From Fragilaria crotonensis (taxonomy: Eukaryota > Bacillariophyta > Fragilariophyceae > Fragilariales > Fragilariaceae), in NCBI GenBank assembly GCA_022925895.1, contig JAKSYS010000222.1, forward strand, positions 1 through 64,000: a stretch of DNA of 64,000 nt. Reading direction: 5' to 3'. Below the pieces are notes generated by a model. That model was not told where the DNA came from. It ran no database searches and was given only the letters and a program-made list of their open reading frames with translations. The number at the start of each line of letters is the position of its first letter. The stretch's first letter is position 1. Both the position numbers and the translations under genes were made by a program. Shown one piece after another: positions 20,840 through 33,387 of the stretch.

Positions 20840-21445
20840 TATCGTTGTGTTTGTTTAATTGCTGTTTAAAACACCCTGTTTTAAACAGCTGTTTAAAACA
20901 ACTTTTTTTTTTCCAAAAAACAATTTGTTTAATTGAAATCTAGGTTAGGGTTAAGGTTTTACGGTTATGATACGGTTTTTTCATCGACAAGTCTCATTGC
21001 TCATCACATAACTATACTGTTTACAGGTTGAAACAGCATCAAAATGCATAACATCAGTTAAGTGATGCATGTGAGACAATTCAATTCATTTTGATTCAAG
21101 AATGGTGAGATGAAAGGATGTTATCAGTGGACACTTAGGGGATCCATACCATTCAGTTGGTGGGATACCTGCATGCAACAAGGCAGAGTATTGTCAGGCA
21201 TAAGTGCAATTATAAGTTCATGCTGATTAGTCCTTAGGGCTCCTTTCTATCTTGGTTATCCTTGTTGTCTTGTTCTCAAGCCAATGAACCGTATTGATTG
21301 GTGGTCTACTCCGAGTACTGGACTACTTGGAGTACTGTAGTACTTACTACTGTGAACTGTTGCTGTTTTAAACAAAGTTGTTTTAAACAGTTTTAAACTG
21401 TTTAAAACAAATTCAAAATCTGAATTTGTTTAAAACACAACGATA
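20840..21445. mobile_element. Non-autonomous DNA transposon (MITE), 606 bp, 8-bp target duplication
   Basis: The ends are inverted repeats: TATCGTTGTGTTT at 20840-20852 and AAACACAACGATA at 21433-21445. They are flanked on both sides by the same 8 bases, GTGGGGAG (20832-20839 and 21446-21453), a target-site duplication. Just inside each end are clusters of GTTTAAAAC-type palindromes (20860-20910, 21363-21440). No transposase is encoded. An 8-bp duplication fits hAT-like elements, though these ends are not typical of hAT. Confidence 0.75.
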
Positions 21446-22255
21446 GTGGGGAGTCACTTCACTCTCGTACTGGGAGCCGGTGTACGACGTATGATATCGC
21501 TGTCCCCTAATCCCTAATCGAGCCGGCCATCACCTGCACTCATGTACGGGAGTAGTGACTTCAACTTACTACTGGTACGGTAAAATGCATTTCTATCCTC
21601 AGAGGAGCAGCCAGAGATTCGTAGGGAACAAGGCGATATGCTGTAATTTTGATTTTTGATTTCCACCATGTACTCGTATACTCGTATATTATGGAGTCGA
21701 TACATTTTGGAAAGCTCGATCAATACTTCGCCAAGATGTACCGGTGTGGATGTACTGTGCCACTGTGCCTATTATGATAGATGAGTTTCTGTACAGTATG
21801 TACTGTACAGGAGAGCTTTGAAGAGTGCCGAAAGTGGGATCGACTTCGGTAGTAGCAATATAGTACTGCAGTGCGGGTTTTCAAATTTAACCGAAACGAC
21901 ATCTCTAAAAAAAATCATCCTAATAACACAACAATTAGATTATTGTATTGTTAGCATATATTCATTATTCATCCCAGTACAGACACCGTGATTTAAAAAC
22001 TACACACACTTAAAGCTCAATCGGCACGATTGGGGCTCCCAGTTGAACCACAAATTGCCCGCATTTGAAGTTCACAGTCGTCGAGAGTGAGAAGTGCAAA
22101 TGCTGGTCATACGGCAATCATCTTTGAAACAAATTGTCAAAAATGAAAGAAGAATGAAGTATATTTGGGCAAACTGCAAAAACCACTAGTAGTAATAAAG
22201 TGTTGACGCACTCCGACACTTGAAGTGTATGCCACATGATAGGGAGCATGGCTGT
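21446..22255. other. Intergenic region
   Basis: No gene seen. GTAC/GTA-rich words occur around 21460-21860; the rest shows nothing distinctive. Confidence 0.4.
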
Positions 22256-25200
22256 CTAGTCAACACGACGTGAACTTGACCTCCGCGATGACGGTTGGTC
22301 CTCGCCGACTGTTTTCTTCCTCCGCCGACGTTCTTCATCACCACGTCGGTCGCGTTCTTCGCGGACTGCCTCCAAGTCGACCTCACTACTTCTGTGGCGG
22401 CGGTGACTACTGCTGTGCCGCTTTCGTTCTTCACTGCTGTTCACGTCTAGTAGTACGTCTTCCACAGGTTCCGCTTCTTGACTTGCGCGACGTGGAGGAG
22501 CACCATCAACATCGGGCTCGACAGGTCGACTTTTACGGCGACGCCCTTCTCCACGAACAGCATCGGTGCTATCCTCGCCACCGCTGGCGCGAGTTGAACT
22601 CTTATGCCGACGACGTTCCCCAGAACCTTCTCCCCTGTCGTCGCTAACGCCGACGTGGCGGCTGCTCTTGTGTCGCCGCAGCTTTCCAACATCGCCAACA
22701 TCTTCCCCACCGCTAGAATGACGACTACTCCTGTGCCGACGTTCGCTCTCAGCTACTCCCCCTTCATTGTCGACCGCAGCACCATGGCTGTGCTTGTGAC
22801 GATGTTCACGATGGCTGCGGTGACGTCGACCATCGTCTGCCCCACCGTGCGCACGACTGCTACGCCTTCGGGATTTCGAATCAGAGCCAAATTCGCCGCT
22901 ATCGGCAAGGCTGGCATTCGCGCGACGTCTCACCTCTTTTTCGAATTCGGCACTATCGGAAAGGCGCGTTGCTTCGATACCAGCCTCACCGTTTCCATTG
23001 TGGCGACTGCTACTGTTTCGTCGTGATTCGCCGCCGCTATCACCATACAGATGGCGACTGCTGCTGCGGCTGTACTCGAGAGGCAAAATTCCTCCTTCAT
23101 CATTGCTTGTTCGCTTATGGCTTCGCGAACGTCGTTCACCGTCGTCCGCTTCATTGGACCGCCTACTTGATTTGCTTTTGTGCCGACGCTCGTCCTCAAC
23201 ACGCTCTGGACGCGGCGGTCGACGCGATGGGGACTTGCTTGATCGTCGACTCTTCTTCTTTTTCTCGTCGTGGCGTCTTCCACTAGAGTGCGAATCCTTC
23301 TTCCTGGACGAATCCGCTGACAAAGCTATAGGTGTCACCGTCTCGTCCTCCTGGTGTGACTCCCTGTTTCCAGAGGATTGAATCACTTCCTTGCCAATGC
23401 CAATGCCATCACCATCACTGCCTGCAACGTGAAGCGGAGTAGCAGGCTGGACATCCTCTTCCAAATCGGGGACGAAATGAGGGCTTTTGTACTCGCCGGA
23501 CTTACCTCCTGTCACCGTGAAAGGATCAACATCCGTGGCACCGGATAGTGGCTCGTCGCTCGTACTTTCCTGTCGCCCCTCTTGCCCAGCGAAACGGCTT
23601 TCTCGAGCACTTCTGAACGAATCTTTCTCGGCACGGGCAATGTCCGAGATCGGGACTTCGTAATCGTGATCCCCATTTTCATAATCTCCAGAGTCATCAA
23701 AGTTTTCCTCACCACCGTCTAATCCAAGACTTGCATTCGCAGCGGCCAGAGCAGCAACTGTCTCACCCATAAGCTTTTCGAAATCGTCATCGTGGACGGC
23801 ATCCTGCGACTCGTCGGCAACCTGGTCGTTTTCAGCTTCGCTCAATTTCCTTTCGGTAAGTCCACGGGCGCGTCCAGCGCCTTGCGCAGACCCGATACTC
23901 AATCTCGTTTCAGGACCGTGGCTTGATCGCCATTCGTCAAAGTCGTTGTCAAATAAACTGCGTTCCTCCCCGTCAACGCTGTTGTCACTGTGCGGAGTCT
24001 CCTCTTCGGAGTCTTCGTCGATGGTGCTGCTCGCAGCAACTGCACTGCTTTCAGGCTTTCGGTTATCGTCATGGGGCGTCTTCAAGACTGCCGCATCCGC
24101 CGCAATCTCATCGTCCGTCAAGCCCCAACGAAGGCCAAGCTCGTCGTATCCCTCGCCTTCATCAAGGCGCTCGAACGACTCATGTGCCGATGAAAGGACT
24201 GGGGTTGTTGGATTTCGACGTGAAGACAGGTTCTGGGAAAGGAGGTCATCGTCTAACATGAAGCGTCGACCTGCTCGGCTTGCAGGTTTTGGTGCATCGT
24301 TCTGGTTCATGAACCTGCTTGTGTCTGGCCGCGTGGTCGTGCCCACGGGCATAAAACGACTGATCGGGGACTTGGGTGCGACACTTCTCTGGAGCACGAC
24401 GTTGCTTGACGGCGAGGGATTGTTTGGTGCGGGTCGGGTCGGAACAGAATGGTCTTCAACCAAGGAAGGACGATCGCCGGAAATGAAAGTAGTTTTGGAC
24501 GCTTCTTCGTCGCCTTCGCCGGCATATATGACTCCATGTGTCATGTCTACAGCTTGCAAAGAGATCGGTTCGTCGGAACGTACAGCAGCCGACACCGCAT
24601 CGGACCTTGCTTGGCCATCTTCTGGCATTCTTGAGTCTCTACGCGCCATGTCAACATCACGTGAAGAGTGTGGTTCGTCCGATGTTTCAACGTTCGAGGA
24701 CTCATCGGAGCTTTCTGCTCCGAAGTCATTGTCAAACGGAAAATTAAAGGCAGGAAATGTTGGTGCTTCCTCTGCTGCCTCGTCGCCGCCCATATTCCTT
24801 GACTCGTGAGCCTCCTCGTTTCGAAACCCATCGTCTGCGACTTCCATCGGAGGCTTGGCTGCTTGGTCCAAAGGCGGGAATGCTTGTTCCCAGATTGTAT
24901 CATCACCTGCCGCATCATATTCTTTACGAACATTAAAGCCCCCTGCTTCTTCTTCATTAAAGTCATCGTCGTCCGTGTCTTCCTCGTCAAACGCATAGTC
25001 ATCACTGTCTTCCTCGCTAAAGTCGTCGCCATCAGTGTCACTTCCTTGCTCTGAGTCCTCCAGGTCGAACAAGTCCTCTTCGTGCCAGTTTTCATTAAAT
25101 TGAGCCATGGCGTCCTTCTTTATAAAGTTCTCTTCGTTCCACAAGGCTTCCGCAACAATAGGTTGATCGATTCCGCCTCTTTTAACACCAGCGTCAGGTG

Positions 25201-28200
25201 GCTCGGCAAGACTTTCAAGGGGCTGCTGGTAAGGTTCGAATTCAAAATCCAATGCGGCGTCATTCGTATCAATACGATCTGATACATCCTCACGGCTATT
25301 CCCAGAAACGGCATCGTCACCATCGACGTCGCTGCCTGGGCTTCCGTCAGTTTCCTGAAGCGATGCATTATCGAAAGGCGCTTCGTCGCCGGTTCCAGGG
25401 GGGCTTTTGCTTTTCAAAAGCACATGCGACGGTGAACCTGCTTGGACTGGTTCGATTGCGCGAGAGGGCGACGCCAGAGGTTCGTCGCTGTCGTGCAAAT
25501 CGAGATGTCGAATTTGAACTTGATAATCAGGAATGTCGCTCGCTTCGACATTTCTAGGCAACATGGTTTCATCGACCTCGGTGTCATTTTTCGAGGACGA
25601 GCTATCACGCGCATCATCTGTTTGGATACTGGCGCTGCTTGTTGCAATATGATCTGTTTGCGCCTCACCGTCAATCCTGTCTGGTTGCTGATCGAGCAGA
25701 ACAGGAACACCAACTTCGAAGACGTGGACATCGTCAGTCTGCGCCTCTACGTCGCAAGTCTCAATTTGTAGGTCGAGCTTCACCTGTGCATCACTATCAT
25801 TGATTTGAACGGCATCCGTTTGAATGATTGCATCATTGCATTCAGGCTCGCCTTGGTCAATTATCACAGGGATACCAACCTCGAATATCTGAACTTCCTG
25901 CGTTTGAGCACCACTATCCGCCGTGATCACTTCCTCGTCGGTCTGTGTCTCAATGTCTCGAGTTTCCACTGCGACACTAGAGGGGTTGAATGCGATGGAT
26001 CGGTTGCCTGATGTCAACCCTTCCGAAACGAAGCCAGCTGAACGGATCGCACCAACATTCCGTGACTCTGACATAGGTTTTGACGATTCCTCTTGTACCG
26101 CCAGAGAACTACCGAATTGGCTCAGAGCATTGAGAACATTTAACTTCTTGACGGTCATTTTCAACCTGTCAGAAGGTCGGCGTTTTGGTCTCTTTGGGTT
26201 CTCAACAGCGTTTTCTTGAACACCCGAATCTGGGAAAACGACGTCCGGCGAAAAGACATCATCGTCAACGGAATTGTCGCTCTCGCTGCTCCTAGAGAGC
26301 ACAACGTCGGGCCCCGAACTTTCAGGCAATGTGGGGAATTCCATGTCCGGTTCTTGCTCACCGATCGATCGACGTTGTGGCGGTGCGTCGAAGTCTTGCG
26401 CACGATCGCCTCCGGCAGATGTAATAACAATTCTTGAAGCTAGCGGTTTGTCGCCGACACTCTTTTCTCCAAACTGCCATAGTGGCACCGTCATGCCCCC
26501 GACAACCCGGTGAAGGCTGTCTATCTCATCTCGCAGCTTCTTTTCATTTTCTGCGCAATCAATGACGAGCCTTCGATTGCTATTCTGAAGCTCAACGAGC
26601 TGTTCTTCCAAGTACATCACGTGCAACTCACGATTAGCCATCTTCTCGTTGTGCGTTTTGTTTATGAGATTCAGCTCGTTCATCTTCCAGGCAATGGCGG
26701 TAAGACTGGCGGTCTTCTTTTCCACCTGCTGACGCAAAGAATTAGCCTCTTGAGCCAAACGCTTCTTCCCAAGACCTCCAGATTTGTTCGTCAGTGCATC
26801 AACAACAGCTTTCTCCTCGTTCAGAGCCATTTGAAGATCTATACACCTCTCAGACATTTCCAAAAGCTCCTTTTCCACGTCTTTCTCACGCATGGCAGTG
26901 AGTATGCCAGCTGGTGTCTTCAGCATCCTCTGTCGTCTAGTCACCAAGACACCAGTTGATTGAACAGGAGCTATTGAATGAGCGATCGATATTGCATCAT
27001 TGCTAATGTACGTCTTCTCATCGTGGTGTTGCGTTCCCGCTCCCGCGTCTGCTCCTGCCGCGAGTGCACCATCTTCTTCCTCACTTTCCTCAGCTTTCAA
27101 TTCTCCAAGCATACTCTGTTCTTCTCCTTTGGCAGCCATTGGTACGTCAGGCCCGGGGAGGCGTAGAGGGCCAGCAACTCGTGAGATACTATGAGCACAA
27201 TACGTATCAAACGTTTCGTCGTCGTCGTCGTCATCCTCAGTGTCTTCTCTGGCTAGTTCAGCTTCGGCAGCTGCTGCTCGTTGCGCTGCACTGGCAGAAC
27301 GCATCAATGCATCCTTTGAAGGTAAGTAAGAATTCGATGCTCTGTCACTGTCTACCTCGTAATCTTCTAGAAGACCACTTTCAACCAGGAGACGATCGAT
27401 GTCATACAATTCGCTGAGATCAGGAGCATTAGGAACTTTCTTGGTAACTTCAGAAGTAATGGCAGCGATCGAACCAGCACCATGGGACGCCTTGTCTTTC
27501 AACACATTACGATAGAATCGCCGAAATTGGCGCAAGAACACGATCGCCTCATTCTCACGGAATTGAGACGTTCTAAGATTATGTTCGACCTCCAGTTTTC
27601 GCAGACTCAATGCTTGCACTTCATTCTTTGCATTTACGAGCTCTTCAACATTGCGCTTCTTGTCCAACGTTAAGTTTTCATTCTGAGTCCTGAGGACAGC
27701 AACCTCAGACTGGAGTTCGGCCAATTGCCCTTCCACATCGAGTCGCTGTCGTGACAAGATATCAATCTCCTCTTTGAGACCTTCCACTTCATCTTGAAGC
27801 TGAACACGCTCGTCGGCGAAGATACGAACTTCCTCAGTACCAGTTTTTCCCTGCTCAGATGGATGCTTGACAATTGAAACTTTGAAGCTAACTGGGGGGT
27901 CATGTTTTTTGCCCAGGTATGAAATAGTATCCCAAAGAGGTCCAATTCCTGTGGACTCTCCGTCTTTCATTCGAAGGCATTCACTAGCTAACGCTCGAAC
28001 CAACGCCATCGCATCCTCGTACTGCGTCTTCGTTTCTTTGATCTGTTTACGGTAATACTCCGAAGTCTCTTCCTCAATGTTTGGCACCGGCTCATTGTAG
28101 ATGCGTCGACAACGCTGTCCAAAATTGATAGACGAAATCGTTTCACCAATATTGTACGACGAGGGAGACGCTGTCAAGATGAGCGTGGTAAGACAGTTCC

Positions 28201-29484
28201 CTCCAAATGCCGGTCTGATCAATCTCGACAGTTTTGATTGACGAGCGATTTCATCCAATGGAACATCCTTTTCCCCGTCTTGGTGTGCCAATTGGGCCCG
28301 AATCATTTTATTCAGCGCTGAGAGTGATTTGTTGATCATGAGAGCTTCCGAATGTACAGCGGACACGTTTGCAGCCATACTCGATCGTTTGTTTGCCTCT
28401 TTCGAACCCAACTCCGAGCCAGCCAAATCGACCATGTGCAAAACGCTCTTTTTGACTCTTCCCGTTAGCATATCTCTTTGTTCGAGTCGAAGCACAAATA
28501 CAGCATGACTTCTGGAAGACTCGGTATTCATTTCAGTTGACGACATTGTGCGACACGCATTACCTCGCGTCAAAAGCGCACATACGTCGGCCTCGTCGAA
28601 ACAACACAATTCGGATGCACCCTTTATTCGCACCGAGACACGAGACCCGGCTGCCTTGTCTGCTTCTTCATCTTCTTCGATAGTGATGGATCCACTCGAC
28701 CCCTGAGGATTTAATAAATCTAAAATCTTTTCAAGATATATCTCAACGTATGAGACTCGAATCGTAAATTCAGTCGTTGGCTTAACTTTCTTCATCAAGG
28801 CAAATAGTGAGGAAACTGTGCGGTATATCATTCCCTCTGATTCTGAATCTCCCAACTCCTTTTCACTCGAAACTTCAAATTTTCCAGACGAGTTTCCACT
28901 TTCCCTGGCTAATTCATCATTGGCAGCAACAGCAGCAGCCCCTGTGGGACTTGACAAGCTCGTTGGCGTATCAAATTTTAACAAACGCGACGATTTGTGC
29001 ATGACACCGTGCGCTCCCCATTTGGCACCCAGCATCGTATGAGTCTTTCCCGTCCCAGTTTGCCCATACGCTATGCATGTGCAATTGAACCCTTCCAAAA
29101 TTGATATCGGAATGTCAGCAACAGCATGCTCAAAGACTTCTTCCTGTGTGGCATACTCTTCAAACACCTGTGTCAATCATGGCAAACAAAGGGGGTAATA
29201 AAGCATGTTTGTTCGTGACGTCATGAGTGAGTAAACAATTTAAACAAAAAATCGTCATCTACTGCCCCACATATTGCCCTACGTACATGATCGAACGTAA
29301 AATCATACTCCCCCTCGAGCGGCGAATCGACCGTGATGAGAGTTGGGTCTTCGTGCAATTCAATGCAATTCTTGGACCGCCGCGACTGTTCCAACTTGTT
29401 GATCGGTCGCAGTCGTAAGAAGACCCGCATGTCATCCCGAAACTCTTCCTCTTCTGAGCTGTATTCAGATCCAGACACGGACAT
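22256..29484 (-). CDS. Large N-terminal-motor kinesin, two exons
   Basis: Exon 1 is 29484-29287 and exon 2 is 29167-22256, with a 119-bp GT-AG intron (CAT|GTACGT...ACACAG|GTG) that rejoins FDH|VFEEYATQEEVF. Total 2369 residues. The motor (about 17-410) has VFLRLRP, P-loop GQTGTGKT (about 101-108), switch I NTESSRSHAVF, switch II DLAGSE, and FGGNCLTTLILTASPSSYN. Coiled coil follows to about residue 900 (GLKEEIDILSRQRLDVEGQL). The middle is acidic and disordered with six QT motifs (ETQTD, AQTD, IQTD), and the last 400 residues are Arg/Ser/His-rich (SRRSSRAH, RRHKSSR). It should be a plus-end microtubule motor; cargo is unknown. The motor deviates from the usual KLTRLLQDSLGGN (KLSRLIRPAFGGN here). 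Confidence 0.93.
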
Positions 29485-30006
29485 GGTGGAGACGATGGAA
29501 ATATAACAGTGTATGTATATATGCAGAAGGGATTCCCTCTGCTACCAGAGACCTGCGATCTCTAAAATTTGGTCATTCCACGAGCCACTCCTTTTAGTCA
29601 CGGTGCGATTATGCTGTGAGCTGGTGTCACCCTGTATTTAACAAAGATGTGTTTTTTCTCCATGAATTTCCAATAAATGATTGAAGTACTCTGAAGAGAA
29701 AAGAGCTTAAGCACATATTCCGGAAACTTCCTCTACTGTACTTGTCTACTATCGTACTACATTGCAGAACTACACGTTCCGTATTCAGGACGTTGTGCAT
29801 ATCGATTCATTGTTTAAGCTCGTATGAATCATTTTCTAAACGTGAAACTTCATTCGCCGTTTCGCAGAATTTTCATTATTTCGCCGCACCTATCCGATTT
29901 CGCGATACACGATACTACAGTACTTTAGCACAATACAGTACATGACTGATCTTGCTTTGACCGTCATATAAATGTTGTGCAAGACCTGCGTAGCTCACGA
30001 TGAAAT
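29485..30006. other. Intergenic region between divergent genes
   Basis: Upstream of both the kinesin (minus) and an ankyrin gene (plus). GTAC/TACTGTAC words around 29730-29760 and 29910-29945. No gene seen. Confidence 0.4.
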
Positions 30007-30897
30007 ATGGTGCACGTCAATGCTGTCGACACTACAGATTTGTCCTACTCAGAACTGATTCAAGCAGTTGAATGGAATGATTTGGCTGAAGTTCGCGAGT
30101 TGCTGGATCACGACAAGGTGGTGTTGTCCGATGCCGATACGAGTCAAGCCCTCATACGGGCAATTACGTTGGACCGTGTGGCCATGTTTCGAGAAGTATT
30201 GACACATGACAATGTGAATGTCAATGCCATTGATCATGATGGCTTCACACCTTTCAATTGGGCAAGTCTCATGGGTCACGTGAACTATGTTCGCGAGATG
30301 GCAAATCACGACAGGATGAATGTCAATGCTCTAGACAAATTTGGCTTTACAGCACTTATCTGGGCAAGTTTCGAGGGCCTTTGTGATGTTGTTCGTGAAT
30401 TACTAAATCATGAGAAAGTCGACATTAATGCCATCGACGAGGATTGCGCCACTGCCCTCATGCGTGCAAGCGAAGAAGGCCATTTGAATGTGGTTCGGGA
30501 GCTGTTGAAAGAGCCCACGATATGTTTAAATGCAAAAGATAATGCTGGTCAGACTGCATGTTACATGGCGAGCCTCAACGGCCATTGGAACATTGTTTGG
30601 GAGTTGTTACATCATGACGAAGTGGATGTGAATGTTCAAGGATCACTTGGATGCACAGCACTCATGTGGGCGATCCTTCAAGGTAATTTGGAAGCGGTGT
30701 GTAAGTTGTTGAAACACGACAAGGTGGATACAAGCGTAAAGAATAAAGCTGGCTCGACAGCTCTTGATCTTGCTCGCAATTGTGATTTGGTCGCCATCGT
30801 GGAATGCCTAGAGGAGCACGCCAAGGTTTGTTTACGACGCCGTGAGGCGGAAGAGAGCAGCAAACGAAATGAAGCCAGGTGGAAGGAAGACGTTTAA
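30007..30897 (+). CDS. Ankyrin-repeat protein
   Basis: A 296-residue protein starting at the ATG at 30007. About seven ankyrin repeats cover residues 15-270 (TPFNWASLMGHVNYVREMANH, TALMRASEEGHLNVVRELLK, TALMWAILQGNLEAVCKLLKH), ending in AGSTALDLARNC and a charged tail (RRREAEESSKRNEARWKEDV). No signal peptide. The 3' half, from about position 30577 on, is repeated as a fragment at 33322-33475, which marks the left breakpoint of a tandem duplication. The family is the same as the ankyrin genes at 77 and 39056 (shared AGSTALDIARNC end). Confidence 0.88.
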   Translation: MVHVNAVDTTDLSYSELIQAVEWNDLAEVRELLDHDKVVLSDADTSQALIRAITLDRVAMFREVLTHDNVNVNAIDHDGFTPFNWASLMGHVNYVREMANHDRMNVNALDKFGFTALIWASFEGLCDVVRELLNHEKVDINAIDEDCATALMRASEEGHLNVVRELLKEPTICLNAKDNAGQTACYMASLNGHWNIVWELLHHDEVDVNVQGSLGCTALMWAILQGNLEAVCKLLKHDKVDTSVKNKAGSTALDLARNCDLVAIVECLEEHAKVCLRRREAEESSKRNEARWKEDV

Positions 30898-31431
30898 TCC
30901 AATCTACTCCGTACTCAGCAATTGAAGTGTATCTGTGGACCTCAGATGCGAGGATCTGTAGCCGATAGTGAGGGAATTGTGCACTGCAGAACCAAGAGCA
31001 GTGATGTATAACAGTATTACCAATCGCCAAGTAGCACACGCGTTTGGCCTGGATTTTCGACATCTAATGGCCTACATCGAAAGGCCTAGCAACGTAACAC
31101 CCGGGAAGCCAATAGGAATAGGCTTCTATTAGCAATAGAGAACTTAACAGCTAAGCGTGCCTGATACTATGTGATGCGAGGCCTGAGTTAAGTGACGACT
31201 GATACTATGTGATCCGAGGCCTGGCTTGAGTGACGCCTGTTGCTTTGTGATATGCGACCTGAGTTGAGTGACGTTGTCAACAACATTCACAAGGAAGATG
31301 TACTCTACCGGTAGGTCTAGTGCGTTGACAAGAACATTCACAAGCAACGGGTTAGTTGCCAAAAAATGCTGGACAAACTTTGTGGCCGACCTCTCCTCAC
31401 AACTTCAGTTTCTTGACAGCTTTACCCTAAG
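30898..31431. other. Intergenic part of the duplicated block
   Basis: The stretch around 30970-31070 (AACCAAGAGCAG..., CCAATCGCCAAGTA..., GTTTGGCCTGGATTTTCGAC) has a diverged copy at about 33610-33710. No gene seen before the SnoaL-like gene. Confidence 0.5.
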
Positions 31432-32530
31432 ATGCTTTCCTCCGTCGCTCGCTCCCTTCCTCGTGTCGTAGTTCGTCGAGAACTACAATCGTTGTCGAAG
31501 GTAAGATCTACTCATAAGATGTAGGAAACTTGGGAAAAATGTACGATGGTTCTTCAAGTTGTTGAAACAAGTAGTTCCTCACCAACCTTGACTTCATCAA
31601 CCTAAGTTCGCTGGAGAGTCGTTTCATTCTTCTGCGATTCCACCAACTCAAGTAACTGCATCAAGTCAAGGGACGTTCACTGATTGGACCAAGAACAAGA
31701 ACGCTTCCTCGAATGTTCACATTCGTTCATTCTTTTCAGGTGCAAAGGAATCCAGTGTGCCTTCTATTTCTGAAACCGAAGTGAAAGGCCTTTTCGGTCT
31801 TTGGAATGACGCCCTCGCAACGCTCAATCCAGAGACTGTTGCCAAACGTTACGCCACGAAAGCAATCCTCCTTCCAACTGTTTCTGACACTCCGCGCACA
31901 AGCTTCGATTTGATTCACTCGTACTTTGTGGATTTCTTGAAGAAGAAGCCGCAAGGCGTCATTCTCGAAAGCAACGTGCTCCAAGGCGATGATTGGGCTC
32001 TGGATGCTGGCATATACGAGTTCACCCTCGGAGCGACCGGTGATACGGTCAAGGCCCGTTACACGTACATGTACACGTATGAAGACAACGAATGGAAAAT
32101 CTCGCACCATCATTCGTCTGTCATGCCGGAAGGCATCCCTTCGGCCCAGCCCATTACAGACGAAGAAGTGAAGGGACTATTCCACCTCTGGAATGATGCG
32201 TTGGCTACTTTGGATTCAGACGTTGTTGCGAAGCGATACTCGAAGACTCCTGTGCTTCTTCCGACAGTTTCTGACATTCCTCGTACGGACTACAACCTCA
32301 TCAAATCCTATTTCGACGATTTCTTGAAGAAAAAGCCGCAGGGTGAAATCCTCGAGAGCCATGTTCTTCGTGGTTTCAATTGGGCTCAGGATGCAGGTAT
32401 CTATGAATTTACTCTTGGTGCAACTGGGGACAAAGTGAAGGCTCGTTACACCTTTGTTTATGTCTTTGAAGATGGAGAATGGAAGATTTCTCATCACCAT
32501 TCTTCTGTCATGCCAGAAGCCAAAAGCTAA
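31432..32530 (+). CDS. Mitochondrial-type protein with two SnoaL-like (CaMKII-association/DUF4440) domains, spliced
   Basis: Exon 1 (31432-31500) encodes a basic, Ser/Arg-rich presequence-like start (MLSSVARSLPRVVVRRELQS) and ends at AAG|GTAAGA. Exon 2 ends at 32530 and encodes two near-identical domains of about 125 residues (LFGLWNDALATLNPETVAKRY and LFHLWNDALATLDSDVVAKRY; each ends WKISHHHSSVMPE). This is the cone-shaped SnoaL/ketosteroid-isomerase fold as in the CaMKII association domain; such stand-alone proteins have no settled function. The best acceptor (TTTTCAG at 31739) would put exon 2 out of frame with exon 1; an acceptor at 31747 (CAAAG) restores the frame, or a small middle exon exists. 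A decayed copy lies at 33690-34200. Confidence 0.75.
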
Positions 32531-32877
32531 TAAGATATCCCACGGACGATTGGGTTCGCGGAGCGTGACATGTTTTCGTAGTATTCGAACTCCCTACAGT
32601 ATTGTACAGGAGCACTCAGTGTATTGCCGAATCCCAGTAAATGAGTATCTAATTTCCTCATTTTACTAAAGAATTGATGGATTTCCTATGCTTGCTGAAT
32701 GTATGTGCAAATGACGTTACAGAAAACGGTGCTAGTACCCTGGTACTGTACAATGTACTGGGTACAGCCGAATGGTGGCAGGTGGCAGCATAAGTTCACC
32801 AGCAAATGCTCCAGCACGAAGCGGAAAAGGGCGGCAATCGGCAATACAGAAGATTATATCTTCGAAAGAAACTTGTG
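32531..32877. other. Intergenic region
   Basis: Contains TACAGTATTGTAC and GTACTGTACAATGTACTGGGTAC words (32590-32770). The last 50 bases resemble the leader in front of the related gene at 35025 (GGGCGGCAAT shared). Confidence 0.4.
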
Positions 32878-32886
32878 ATGATCCCC

Positions 32887-33387
32887 ATGAGATTGCTACT
32901 TCTGGCTTCATTGGCTGTATCAGCCCAATCTCAATATCCATCATGCTCAATATGTGGCGATGGAAAGACAGTAGGAGCACCGGATGTCATCTTTTCTTTC
33001 TCACAACAACCTGACGTTCCTTGTGGTCTTTTGGAAATTGCTGGTAATCTTGGTCAGATTACGCAAGAACAATGCGCCTTCCTACCAGGACTTGTTGCCG
33101 TTGATTGTTCTTGCCAAGAAGCCTCTGACCCTCCCGCCGTGGCGTCACCAACCGCAGCACCAATTGCACCTGCGACAGCCAAACCAATACCAGATGCTAG
33201 CAGCGCTCCGGTATCAGATGCTACCGATGCTCCAGTATCTTATCCCACCGGTGCCCCCGTGCCAGATCCTACAAAGCCTCCGGCATCGAATGCCAAAACT
33301 CAAGTTCCACTGACGGATGTCTCAATGGCCATTGGGATATTGTTTGGGAGTTATGTAATCGTGACGACAAGGTGGATACAGATTTAG
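32887..33387 (+). CDS. Truncated secreted Cys-rich protein fused out of frame to ankyrin DNA (duplication junction)
   Basis: The start MRLLLLASLAVSAQSQ is a signal peptide, followed by the Cys-rich module CSICGDGKTVGAPDVIFSF...CGLLE...QCAFLP...CSC and a short Pro/Asp/Ala-rich stretch (ATAKPIPDAS). This is a close copy of the first 150 residues of the protein at 35025. At about 33320, after VPLTDV, the sequence changes to ankyrin-gene DNA read in the wrong frame, giving the tail MAIGILFGSYVIVTTRW and a stop. So it is the 5' piece of a duplicated gene cut at the duplication breakpoint. It may still yield a small secreted protein. Confidence 0.75.
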   Translation: MRLLLLASLAVSAQSQYPSCSICGDGKTVGAPDVIFSFSQQPDVPCGLLEIAGNLGQITQEQCAFLPGLVAVDCSCQEASDPPAVASPTAAPIAPATAKPIPDASSAPVSDATDAPVSYPTGAPVPDPTKPPASNAKTQVPLTDVSMAIGILFGSYVIVTTRWIQI

